DNA of 9,412 bases from Alphaproteobacteria bacterium (GTDB taxonomy: Bacteria > Pseudomonadota > Alphaproteobacteria > Kiloniellales > J153): assembly GCA_003693905.1 (NCBI GenBank), contig RFLL01000307.1, positions 1 through 9,412 of the forward strand, written 5' to 3'. Every line of letters begins with the position of its first letter. Positions within the stretch are counted from its first letter, which is position 1. The notes under the pieces are model-generated. The model was not told the origin of the DNA. It searched no databases and was given only the letters and a program-made list of their open reading frames with translations. Made by a program: the position numbers and the translations under genes. Below, piece after piece: positions 1-7,679 of this stretch.

Positions 1-1
1 C

Positions 2-1174
<1,173 letters not shown>

Positions 1175-1190
1175 GCCGGCGGCCGGGCAC

Positions 1191-1232
1191 GGGTCGTGAA
1201 ACTCGGGTCGTGAAGTTAGGGTCATGAAATTC
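1191..1232 (+). repeat. Three tandem 14-bp repeats spanning the panE start codon
   Basis: Three directly adjacent 14-bp units read gggtcgtgaaactc (1191-1204), gggtcgtgaagtta (1205-1218) and gggtcatgaaattc (1219-1232). The first eleven bases are nearly identical between copies. The third copy contains the ATG of panE at 1224-1226, and the first two carry GTG at the same place. The unit length is not a multiple of three, so each copy places its start-like codon in a different reading frame. The likely origin is local duplication of the translation-initiation region by slippage. Confidence 0.85.
1196..1227 (+). other. Two overlapping five-codon leader ORFs before panE
   Basis: GTG at 1196 reads through Lys-Leu-Gly-Ser to TGA at 1211-1213. 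GTG at 1210 reads the same peptide, fMet-Lys-Leu-Gly-Ser, to TGA at 1225-1227. The stop of the first overlaps the start of the second as GTGA, and the stop of the second overlaps the panE start as ATGA. This geometry suits termination-reinitiation coupling. Neither GTG has a strong Shine-Dalgarno sequence, only weak G-rich bases, so translation of these leaders is inferred. They may simply be by-products of the 14-bp duplication. Confidence 0.3.
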
Positions 1233-2144
1233 GCGGTCGTCGGGGTCGGCGGAGTTGGCGGTTATTTCGGCGCGCGTCTGGCCGCCGACGGCAATGATGT
1301 CGCTTTTATCGCCCGCGGCGCGCACCGCGACGCCCTCAGACGCGACGGCCTGAGGGTCCTGTCGGCGGGCGGCGATCTTCATATCGCCGATCCGTTCGTG
1401 CCCGACGATGCCGGGGCGGCGGGGTTGTGCGATTTCGTGCTCCTGTGCGTGAAGCTGTGGGATGTCGCGGCGGCGATCGAGCAGATCCGCCCCTTGATCG
1501 CTCACGATACCGCCGTGGTTCCGTTCCAGAACGGTGTCGTCGTGACCGACACGCTGAGCGCGGCGCTGGGGCCGCGCCATGTCATGGGCGGTGTGGCGCA
1601 GATCAGCGCCGTGATCGAACGTCCCGGCGTCATTCGTCACACCGGCACCATGGCGCGCCTCGTTTTCGGCGAACGCGACGGGGCGCAGACGTGGCGTCAG
1701 GAGTGCCTGTTGTCGGCATGCATCGGGGCCGGAATCGATGCCGCCGTATCGCCGCACATCGACGTCGACATCTGGGAAAAGTTCGTGTTTCTGGCCCCGC
1801 TGGCCGGGGCCACCGCGTACTACCGCGCACCCGTCGGGGCGATTCTGGCCGATCCCGAACGCCGCGCGCGCCTTGAAGCGATGGTCCACGAGACCGCGGC
1901 CGTCGGACGCGCCAAAGGCATTGCGCTGAGCGCCGATGTGGAAGCGCGCACGATGGCCTTCATCGCCGGTCTGCCCGCGGACATGAAAAGCTCGATGCTC
2001 AATGATCTCGAAGGCGGCCGTCGCCTGGAACTGCAGTGGCTGAACGGTGAGGTCGTGCGCCTCGGCCGCGACCTGGGCGTGGCGACGCCCGAGAACGCCG
2101 CGGTGACCGTCGCGCTCCGGCCTTATGCGGCCGGGCGCGCGTAG
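1224..2144 (+). CDS. panE: 2-dehydropantoate 2-reductase (ketopantoate reductase) family
   Basis: The predicted 306-residue cytoplasmic enzyme is close to the usual length of about 300. The family reduces ketopantoate to pantoate with NADPH in pantothenate and coenzyme A synthesis. The N terminus shows a Rossmann dinucleotide fold with GVGGVGGYFGARL (about residues 7-19). QNG at 102-104 holds the asparagine corresponding to Asn98 of the E. coli enzyme. WEKF places Lys186 where the catalytic lysine (E. coli Lys176) is expected, and SSMLNDLEGGRRLELQWLNG (256-275) supplies the serine and Glu269 that contact substrate. The ATG at 1224 starts directly with the Rossmann strand, as in the family, but lies in a tandem repeat and has no good Shine-Dalgarno sequence. 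Family paralogues often act on other 2-oxo acids, so the symbol rests on family resemblance. The gene converges on the dehydrogenase operon. Confidence 0.85.
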   Translation: MKFAVVGVGGVGGYFGARLAADGNDVAFIARGAHRDALRRDGLRVLSAGGDLHIADPFVPDDAGAAGLCDFVLLCVKLWDVAAAIEQIRPLIAHDTAVVPFQNGVVVTDTLSAALGPRHVMGGVAQISAVIERPGVIRHTGTMARLVFGERDGAQTWRQECLLSACIGAGIDAAVSPHIDVDIWEKFVFLAPLAGATAYYRAPVGAILADPERRARLEAMVHETAAVGRAKGIALSADVEARTMAFIAGLPADMKSSMLNDLEGGRRLELQWLNGEVVRLGRDLGVATPENAAVTVALRPYAAGRA

Positions 2145-2182
2145 GCACGCATACGCAGATCGACCGGGCCGCGGCAAGGCAG

Positions 2183-2211
2183 AAAAAACCCCGGGCACGG
2201 ACGGCCCGGGG
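2183..2211 (-). terminator. Rho-independent terminator of the leftward dehydrogenase operon
   Basis: CCCCGGGC (2189-2196) and GCCCGGGG (2204-2211) form a perfect 8-bp G/C stem with a 7-nt loop. Six A residues at 2183-2188 become a T-run immediately after the stem on the minus strand, so the terminator acts leftward. It lies about 48 nt beyond the stop codon of the GMC dehydrogenase gene. On the plus strand no T-run follows the stem, so it is not a good intrinsic terminator for panE, though the hairpin could protect that mRNA end. Confidence 0.85.
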
Positions 2212-2258
2212 CGGCAGAATCCTGTAGTGACAAGGATCTTCAGTGTATGACGGGGGAT

Positions 2259-3827
2259 TCAGATGTTCCCCTTGGACATCTGGTCGGCGATGTAATCCGC
2301 CTGGCGGATGGCCAGCGTCACGATGGTCAGCGTCGGGTTCTCCGCGCCGCCGGTGGTAAACTGGCTGCCGTCCGAGATGAACAGGTTGTCGATGTCGTGC
2401 GTCTGCCCGAACTTGTTGCACACGCCGTCCTGCGGTCTTTTGCTCATGCGGCAGGTGCCCAGGTTGTGGGTCGAGGGATAGGGCGGGACCTCGAACGTCC
2501 TGAGGGCGCCAACCGCCTCGTAGACCGCCGAGCCCTGCTTGTAGGCGTGATTGCGCATCGCGACATCGTTGGGGTGATCGTCGAAATGCACGTTGGGAAT
2601 CGGCAGACCGTACTGGTCCTTTTCGCTCGGGTGGAGGGTGATCCGGTTCGATTCCTGCGGCATGTCCTCGCCGACGATCCACATGCCGGCCATGTGGTCG
2701 TACATGTCCATCGCCGCCGCGAACTCGCGCCCCCAGGCGCCGGGATCGAGGAACGCGGCCATGAACGGTACGCCGAGTGACAGCGTCTCCATTTCGTAGC
2801 CGCCGACGAATCCGCGCTTCGGATCGTTGCCGCTTTCGTCGGTGATGATTCCGGCCATGGTCGTGCCACGGTACATGTTCACCGGTTGGCGGAACGTGGC
2901 ATAGACCGACCCGGTCGTATGGCGCATGTAGTTGCGTCCGACTTGACCGGACGAATTGGCCAGCCCATCCGGAAACTGCGCATTGGCCGAATTGAGCAGA
3001 AGGCGCGGCGTTTCGATCGAATTGCCGGCGACGCATACGATGCGCGCCTTCTGCACGTGCCGATTGCCATCCTTGTCGGCATAGAGAACGCCCGAGACCT
3101 TGCCGTTGGCATCGGTCTGGATCTGCAACACATGCGCCCGGGTGCGCAGATCCAGCTTACCCGTGGCTTCGGCCTGGGGGATCTCGGTATAGAGCGTCGA
3201 CCATTTGGCGCCCGACTTGCAGCCCTGGAAGCAGAACCCGATCTGCCAGCAGGCATCGCGCCCGGCACGCTGGCGGCTGTTGATAGACATGCGCCCCGTA
3301 TGCACGTTCTTGTAGCCGAGCCGCTTGGCCCCGGCGTACATGACCTTGAAGTTGTTGTTGCCGGGCAGGCCGGGGATCCCGTGCGTGCGGGTGGTGCCCA
3401 TCTTGTTCTCGGCCTTGTCGTAATAGGGTTCGAGCTCTTCCAGCGTCAGCGGCCAGTCGAGCAGGTTGGCGCCGGCAATGTCGCCGTAGATGCTGCGTGT
3501 CCTGAACTCGTGCGCCTGAAGCCGCAGCGACGCGCCGGCCCAGTGCACGGTCGTGCCCCCCACCGTTTTGCAGATCCATGCCGGCAGACCGGGAAAATCC
3601 TTGGCCACCCGCCACGTTCCCGACGTCGTGCGCTTGTCGAGCCATGACAGTTGGCCGAATGCCGCCCACTCGTCGTTGACGAAGGTCTCCGGTGATTCGC
3701 GCTTGCCGGCTTCGAGAAGGACGACCTTGATGCCCTTCTGGCACAGCTCGTTGGCGAGTGTTCCACCGCCGGCACCGGAGCCGATGACGACGACGGCGCT
3801 TGAATCGCTGAGGTCGATCTTGGCCAT
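2259..3827 (-). CDS. GMC-family FAD dehydrogenase, catalytic subunit with a probable 3Fe-4S site
   Basis: This 522-residue flavoprotein belongs to the glucose-methanol-choline family, in the branch of gluconate 2-dehydrogenase and FAD glucose dehydrogenase large subunits. It should oxidise a sugar or polyol hydroxyl group; the substrate cannot be read from sequence. The FAD-binding beta-alpha-beta unit is at 11-41, with GSGAGGG at 16-22 and Glu40 ending strand two. VGGTTVHWAGASLR (89-102) matches the family flavin motif. Near the C terminus, His454 in STHNLGTCRM and Asn497 in ENPTLTI are 43 residues apart, like the catalytic pair in glucose oxidase. Cys193, Cys199 and Cys203 form CX5CX3C, the spacing I recall for the [3Fe-4S] cysteines of Burkholderia cepacia FAD glucose dehydrogenase. 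There is no signal peptide; export probably depends on the Tat-signal partner encoded 19 nt upstream. The start is fixed by GGAGGG at 3835-3840. Longer in-frame starts would run into the partner gene. Confidence 0.9.
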   Translation of the reverse strand: MAKIDLSDSSAVVVIGSGAGGGTLANELCQKGIKVVLLEAGKRESPETFVNDEWAAFGQLSWLDKRTTSGTWRVAKDFPGLPAWICKTVGGTTVHWAGASLRLQAHEFRTRSIYGDIAGANLLDWPLTLEELEPYYDKAENKMGTTRTHGIPGLPGNNNFKVMYAGAKRLGYKNVHTGRMSINSRQRAGRDACWQIGFCFQGCKSGAKWSTLYTEIPQAEATGKLDLRTRAHVLQIQTDANGKVSGVLYADKDGNRHVQKARIVCVAGNSIETPRLLLNSANAQFPDGLANSSGQVGRNYMRHTTGSVYATFRQPVNMYRGTTMAGIITDESGNDPKRGFVGGYEMETLSLGVPFMAAFLDPGAWGREFAAAMDMYDHMAGMWIVGEDMPQESNRITLHPSEKDQYGLPIPNVHFDDHPNDVAMRNHAYKQGSAVYEAVGALRTFEVPPYPSTHNLGTCRMSKRPQDGVCNKFGQTHDIDNLFISDGSQFTTGGAENPTLTIVTLAIRQADYIADQMSKGNI

Positions 3828-3846
3828 TTTTCCACCCTCCCTCGCG

Positions 3847-4401
3847 TCAACCGGCCTTGGGGCTCGCCGTTTCCGGCGGCTCGGGCAGCCAGGCGAGATC
3901 GTTGAAGCCGCGGTTGATGTAGCCGCCGAATTGATACGACGGCCCTTCGTAGCCGAAGTGACGCCACACCAGCGGATTGTTGTAGAGCGAGACAACCGTC
4001 TGGCCGCGCACCTTCTGGAAGAAGGGCGTGTTCTCGATGCCGGTCAGCACCTTGAGCTGGTTGCCTTCGGACAGGTCGAGCCATGTGATGCCCACGGCCT
4101 TGTCGAGGGTGTCCACCCCGTCGCGCAGCAATGCGGCCAGATCCTTGTCGTCTTTGGCGCCGCCGTCGAGGTCTTCGACCACCTTGGCGTAGTACATGTC
4201 GCCGAGCGTATCGTGCGGATAGAGGCGCCGCGACATGACCAGCAGCGTTCTGGCCGCATGCTCGTCGAGGGCGTGGAGTTGCAGCGCCCACGCCCCGTCC
4301 GGAGCGATCAGCACCGCCCCCGATGCCACCGCCGCGACACCGGCCGCCGCCAGCCCGCTGGTGTGCAGGAACTGGCGACGGTTCATGCCTTTTCGTTTCA
4401 T
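3847..4401 (-). CDS. Gluconate 2-dehydrogenase subunit 3-type Tat-exported small (hitchhiker) subunit
   Basis: This 184-residue protein resembles the small subunit of membrane-bound gluconate and FAD glucose dehydrogenases, which binds the catalytic subunit and carries it through the Tat pathway. The N terminus is a clear twin-arginine signal: NRRQFLH at residues 7-13, a hydrophobic alanine-rich stretch at about 15-33, and a likely cleavage site after AWA (37-39). The mature part has the helix LDEHAARTLLVMSRRLYPHD. It ends in WRHFGYEGPSYQFGGYINRG and a tryptophan-proline segment, which I associate with this family. The ATG at 4401 is chosen because GGGGAG lies about eight bases upstream; ATG at 4386 (residue 6) would also keep the Tat motif. 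It is almost certainly cotranscribed with the dehydrogenase gene, and 54 nt separate it from gloA upstream. Confidence 0.88.
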   Translation of the reverse strand: MKRKGMNRRQFLHTSGLAAAGVAAVASGAVLIAPDGAWALQLHALDEHAARTLLVMSRRLYPHDTLGDMYYAKVVEDLDGGAKDDKDLAALLRDGVDTLDKAVGITWLDLSEGNQLKVLTGIENTPFFQKVRGQTVVSLYNNPLVWRHFGYEGPSYQFGGYINRGFNDLAWLPEPPETASPKAG

Positions 4402-4455
4402 CGCGTTTTCTCCCCTTGGTTCTGGTTGTTCAAAGTTGCGCGTGCGATGCGCGCG

Positions 4456-4851
4456 TCATCGATAGCGGCCATGGCGTTCCAGGACCTCGATCTTGTAGCC
4501 GTCCGGATCCTGGACGAAGAAGAACCGCGCCATGAGTGCGCCGTCGCGGTGGAATTCCTTGACGTCGGTGGGCTCCAATCCGAGCGCCTTGAACCGCTCA
4601 TGTTCGCCGCGAACGTCATCGACGCACACCGCGACATGGCCGTAGCCGTCGCCGTGGGTGTAGGGTTCCGTGCGGCTTTTGTTGAGCGTCAGTTCGATTT
4701 CGAAGTCGTTCTCGTCGTTGCGCAGATAGACCAGCGCGAAATCGTCGAAATCGAACCGGTCTGAGACTTCGAGGCCGAAGGCCGTGTCGTAGAATGCGAT
4801 CGAGCGATCCAGGTCGAGCACCCGGATCATGGTATGGATCACTTTTGCCAT
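4456..4851 (-). CDS. gloA: Lactoylglutathione lyase (glyoxalase I)
   Basis: This 131-residue protein of the vicinal-oxygen-chelate superfamily aligns along its length with E. coli GloA. Glyoxalase I isomerises the hemithioacetal of methylglyoxal and glutathione to S-lactoylglutathione in the cytoplasm. The start MAKVIHTMIRVLDLDRSIAFY is typical. All four metal ligands are in place: His6, Glu53 in EIELTLN, His72 in GYGHVAV and Glu122 in DPDGYKIEVLE, corresponding to His5, Glu56, His74 and Glu122 of E. coli. The short loops point to the Ni/Co-type bacterial enzyme rather than the longer Zn-type. A GAGGG-like ribosome-binding site precedes the ATG. The gene is the first of three closely spaced minus-strand genes ending with the GMC dehydrogenase, so it may share their message. 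Confidence 0.92.
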   Translation of the reverse strand: MAKVIHTMIRVLDLDRSIAFYDTAFGLEVSDRFDFDDFALVYLRNDENDFEIELTLNKSRTEPYTHGDGYGHVAVCVDDVRGEHERFKALGLEPTDVKEFHRDGALMARFFFVQDPDGYKIEVLERHGRYR

Positions 4852-4943
4852 GCGCCGCCCTCGTTCACCGCTGTCCCGTCCCCGCTCCGCTGTCCGGCCG
4901 GGATCCGATCAACAGGCTATCGCCAAGCGGCGGCGGCGTGGTG

Positions 4944-4965
4944 GTAGCCGGCTACTACAGCCGGC
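4944..4965. repeat. Overlapping inverted repeats between the ribbon-helix-helix gene and gloA
   Basis: GTAGCCGGCTAC (4944-4955) is a perfect 12-bp palindrome. Its core also pairs as GCCGGCT (4947-4953) with AGCCGGC (4959-4965) around a 5-nt loop. No T-run follows on either strand, so it is not a classical intrinsic terminator. It sits 46 nt beyond the stop of the ribbon-helix-helix gene and 92 nt upstream of gloA, so it could be an mRNA 3'-end hairpin or an operator for gloA. The rest of 4852-5011 shows nothing I can name. Confidence 0.4.
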
Positions 4966-5011
4966 GCGGGACCGCGGTTGCGGAGGTCGTCACGGGAGCG
5001 TTACGAGGCGG

Positions 5012-5323
5012 TCACTGGGCGGCGGCGGATGCGAACGCGGTCTCGGCCAGTTGTCCGGCCATGCCCGGGCGTTGCAGGTAGATCACGCAGGCGACCCGCA
5101 GCAGCGACGTGAAATTGGAAATTTCACCGTGCAGGTCCAGGACCTCGTCATAAAGCGTCGACAGGAATCGCGGCGTGCTCATGCCCTGGCTGGTCGCGAT
5201 CTCGTCGAGAATTTCCCAGAACGCCGCTTCGAGGCGGATACTGGTCGCGTGCCCGGCGAGGCGCACCGAACGTGCCTTGTAGGCATAGGTCGCCGGATCC
5301 TGACCGGCAAATATCTGACACAT
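5012..5323 (-). CDS. Small ribbon-helix-helix domain protein
   Basis: This 103-residue protein is of a type widespread in alphaproteobacteria and usually annotated as a ribbon-helix-helix domain protein. After a short CQIFAGQDPATY leader come the strand pair RSVRLAGHATSIRLE (about 18-32), a first helix AAFWEILDEIATSQ (33-46) and a second helix STPRFLSTLYDEVL (49-62). A hydrophobic helix at about 70-84 follows, then an alanine-rich tail. Ribbon-helix-helix proteins commonly bind DNA as dimers through the strand pair, but the target and role of this subfamily are not something I can state. The start at 5323 is chosen because GGAGG lies eight bases upstream and the product begins with the conserved MCQIFAGQDP; the longer upstream frame is low-complexity. 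It is divergent from the EF-G-like gene and could act on the shared region. Confidence 0.82.
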   Translation of the reverse strand: MCQIFAGQDPATYAYKARSVRLAGHATSIRLEAAFWEILDEIATSQGMSTPRFLSTLYDEVLDLHGEISNFTSLLRVACVIYLQRPGMAGQLAETAFASAAAQ

Positions 5324-5330
5324 CGTGTTT

Positions 5331-5335
5331 CCTCC
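5331..5335 (-). promoter_or_regulatory. Ribosome-binding site fixing the ribbon-helix-helix start
   Basis: CCTCC on the plus strand reads GGAGG on the minus strand, seven bases before the ATG at 5323-5321. This favours the 103-residue product over an in-frame ATG five codons upstream, which would place this site inside the coding region. Confidence 0.7.
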
Positions 5336-5587
5336 CATTGATTCCGCCTGGCTCCGGGCCCCGTTCGCAGTCTCGAGGTAGCCCCCGGACGGCGGTATTG
5401 AAGGATATCTTAGCACCAAACATCGCCATTCGGGCATTTCGTCGCCCCCGCGCCCGGGGCGATCCCGCGGGTGCCGGGATTTTGGGTTGCCGCTCGTCAG
5501 CGGGTTTGGAAACATGGCGACGAGGGGGAAAATCAGAGGAGGTAGAGGCGTCCGCAGAAGGGGCCGGTCACAGGATCATAAAAGCCG

Positions 5588-5592
5588 GGAGG
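5588..5592 (+). promoter_or_regulatory. Ribosome-binding site fixing the EF-G-like start
   Basis: GGAGG lies five bases before ATG 5598 and only two bases before ATG 5595. The second ATG of the ATGATG pair is therefore the better start. The in-frame upstream ATG at 5487 would add an arginine-rich tail not expected for this family. Confidence 0.7.
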
Positions 5593-5597
5593 ACATG

Positions 5598-7634
5598 ATG
5601 ACGGCAAAGGAGACTACCGCGGCGCGTTGCGCCGTGCTTGTAGGTCCGTACACCAGCGGCAAGACCACGTTGCTGGAGGCCTTGTTGTTCACCGCCGGGG
5701 CGATCCCGCGCAAGGGCTCGGTGCCGCAAGGAAATACGGTCGGCGATTCCTCGTCCGAAGCGCGCCAGCGCCAGATGACGGTCGAACCCAACATCGCCCA
5801 CTGCACCTATCTGGACGATCCCTGGACGATCATCGATGCCCCCGGCTCGATCGAACTGATCCACGACCGCAACGCCGCCCTGATGGCCGCCGACGTCGCC
5901 GTCGTGGTCGCCGAGCCCGATCCGGCCCGGGCGCTTACCCTGGCCCCGGTGTTCAAGGTTCTTGATGATTACGCGATCCCACACGTCCTGTTCGTCAACA
6001 AGATGGACAAGGCGAGTGCCCGGATCCGCGAGCTTCTCGAGGCGCTTCAGGCCGTCTCGGCCCGGCCGCTGGTGCTGCGCCAGGTGCCGATCCGCGACGG
6101 CGAGCAGGTCAGCGGTTTCGTCGATCTGGTCAGCGAGCGGGCCTATCGCTATCGCGACGGCGCGCCGTCGGATCTGATCGAGATGCCGGAGGAGATCAGG
6201 TCGCGCGAAAGCGAGGCGCGGCAGGAACTGCTGGAATCGCTGGCCGATTTCGACGACGCGCTGCTTGAACAACTGCTCGAGGACAAGGTTCCGGCGCCGG
6301 AGGCGGTCTACGAACAGATCCGCAAGGATCTGCGCGAGGATCTGATCGTGCCGGTTCTGTTCGGCTCGGCCGAACATAATCACGGTATCACCCGGCTGTG
6401 GAAGGCGCTGCGTCACGATGCGCCGGCGCCGGCAGTGACCGCCGAGCGCCTCAAGGTCCCCGAAGGCAGCGGCTTTGCGGCCTCGGTCATCCGCATCTAT
6501 CACCAGGCCCATACCGGCAAGCTGACCGTGGCCCGGATCTGGCGCGGAAGTGCACGCGACGGCATGACCGTGGCCGGCGAACGCGTCTCCGGCCTGTTCC
6601 ACATGATGGGAGCCGAAAACGTCAAGATCACGGAAGCGAGCGAGGGCGACGTGGTCGCCTTCGGACGCCTGGAATCGCCGCGCGCCGGTGATCTGCTGAC
6701 CCCCGATCAGCGCATCGAGGACAGCGGCATGGTGCGCCCGGAGCCGCCGCGCCCGGTGTTTGCGATGGCACTCGTGCCCAAGAACCGCCAGGACGAGGTC
6801 AAGCTCACCGGCAGCATCGCCAAGCTGATCGAGGAGGACCCCTCGCTCAGCATCGAGCACAATCCCGATACCCATCAGATGCTGCTGTGGGGGCAGGGGG
6901 ACATTCATCTCCAGCTTGCGGTCGAGCGTCTGCGCAGCAAGTACAACGTCGAGGTCGAAACCGCACGGCCGCTTACCGCTTACAAGGAAACCATCCGCCG
7001 CGGGACCAAACAGCACTCGCGCTTCAAACGCCAGACCGGCGGCCACGGCCAGTTCGGCGACGTCCAGATCGAAATCAAGCCGTTGCCGCGCGGCAGCGGG
7101 TTCGAGTTCATCGACAAGATCGTAGGTGGCGCAATCCCGCGCCAGTACATCCCGTCGGTCGAGGCCGGGGCGCGGGAGTATCTGGCCCGCGGTCCACTCG
7201 GCTTCCCCGTTGTTGACGTCTCGGTGACCCTGTTCGACGGCCAGTACCACTCGGTCGACAGTTCCGATCAGGCGTTCAAGACTGCCGGTCGGCTGGCCAT
7301 GCAGGAAGGCATGCCGAACTGCGACCCGGTGCTGCTGGAGCCGATCTACGAGGTCACGATCTTGGTGCCCAACGAGTTCACCTCCAAGGTCCACGGGCTG
7401 GTCAGCAGCCGGCGCGGCCAGATTCTGGGCTTCGAGCCGAAACCGGGATGGGATGGTTGGGATGAACTGAAGTGCCATATCCCGCAGGCGGAGTTGCAGG
7501 ACATGATCGTCGAGCTGCGTTCGCTCACTCTGGGCGTCGGCAGTTTCGAGTGGCGTTTCGATCACTTGCAGGAGCTGACCGGCAAGTTGGCCGAGCGGGT
7601 GATTCAGGAACGCCGGTCCCAGCTTTCCGGATAG
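5598..7634 (+). CDS. Elongation factor G-like translational GTPase paralogue
   Basis: This 678-residue protein has the full five-domain EF-G architecture: GTPase about 8-270, domain II about 295-375, III about 395-465, IV about 470-590 and V to the end. The P-loop is GPYTSGKT (16-23), where ordinary EF-G has GHIDAGKT. Switch I has RQMT with Thr61 retained, and G4 is NKMD (134-137). The G3 motif is DAPGS (80-84) instead of DTPGH, so the histidine that promotes GTP hydrolysis in EF-Tu and EF-G is Ser84 here. Domain IV keeps QTGGHGQFGDV and QYHSVDSSD, with His551 at the expected tip position. This fits the alphaproteobacterial EF-G-like group rather than the main fusA, which normally sits in the ribosomal protein operon. 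It probably binds GTP and the ribosome; a translocase role is uncertain. The hydratase-family gene follows after 45 nt. Confidence 0.88.
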   Translation: MTAKETTAARCAVLVGPYTSGKTTLLEALLFTAGAIPRKGSVPQGNTVGDSSSEARQRQMTVEPNIAHCTYLDDPWTIIDAPGSIELIHDRNAALMAADVAVVVAEPDPARALTLAPVFKVLDDYAIPHVLFVNKMDKASARIRELLEALQAVSARPLVLRQVPIRDGEQVSGFVDLVSERAYRYRDGAPSDLIEMPEEIRSRESEARQELLESLADFDDALLEQLLEDKVPAPEAVYEQIRKDLREDLIVPVLFGSAEHNHGITRLWKALRHDAPAPAVTAERLKVPEGSGFAASVIRIYHQAHTGKLTVARIWRGSARDGMTVAGERVSGLFHMMGAENVKITEASEGDVVAFGRLESPRAGDLLTPDQRIEDSGMVRPEPPRPVFAMALVPKNRQDEVKLTGSIAKLIEEDPSLSIEHNPDTHQMLLWGQGDIHLQLAVERLRSKYNVEVETARPLTAYKETIRRGTKQHSRFKRQTGGHGQFGDVQIEIKPLPRGSGFEFIDKIVGGAIPRQYIPSVEAGAREYLARGPLGFPVVDVSVTLFDGQYHSVDSSDQAFKTAGRLAMQEGMPNCDPVLLEPIYEVTILVPNEFTSKVHGLVSSRRGQILGFEPKPGWDGWDELKCHIPQAELQDMIVELRSLTLGVGSFEWRFDHLQELTGKLAERVIQERRSQLSG

Positions 7635-7679
7635 GCGCCGGCCCGGGCGCACCGGGGATGCATCAGGAGAGCGAAGGCC

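Larger units (their letters stand above)
5324..5597. other. Divergent intergenic region between the ribbon-helix-helix and EF-G-like genes
   Basis: The 274 nt must hold the outward-facing promoters for both genes, but no convincing sigma-70 pair stands out. TCGCCCC (5442-5448) and GGGGCGA (5456-5462) form a 7-bp stem with a 7-nt loop. Without a T-run it is not an intrinsic terminator, and it would lie in the 5' leader of the EF-G-like message if transcription starts upstream of it. The AT-rich patch GGATATCTTAG (5403-5413), in otherwise GC-rich sequence, is the most promoter-like area. Both assignments are weak. Confidence 0.35.

Noticed and set aside
3828..3995. Longer GMC dehydrogenase start overlapping the small-subunit gene
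   Set aside because: The extension is a frame-shifted reading of the small subunit's coding sequence. GGAGGG at 3835-3840 and the Rossmann strand right after 3827 fix the start.
3553..4764. Open frame of about 400 codons on the plus strand across the dehydrogenase and glyoxalase genes
   Set aside because: It overlaps three well-supported minus-strand genes and has no family-like motifs or ribosome-binding site.
5324..5515. In-frame upstream extension of the ribbon-helix-helix protein to a 167-residue product
   Set aside because: The added part is low-complexity. The GGAGG at 5331-5335 and the conserved MCQIFAGQDP start support 5323.
5487..5515. TTGCCG-N17-AAACAT as a promoter for the EF-G-like gene
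   Set aside because: It matches consensus at only four and three of six positions, a level expected by chance. I could not choose between it and other weak candidates.
5487..5597. In-frame upstream start adding 37 residues to the EF-G-like protein
   Set aside because: The extra segment is arginine- and glycine-rich, unlike the family N terminus. GGAGG just before 5598 marks the true start.
5568..7652. Open frame of about 694 codons on the minus strand opposite the EF-G-like gene
   Set aside because: The plus-strand EF-G-like protein is unmistakable along its length. The antisense product is low-complexity and is expected in GC-rich DNA.
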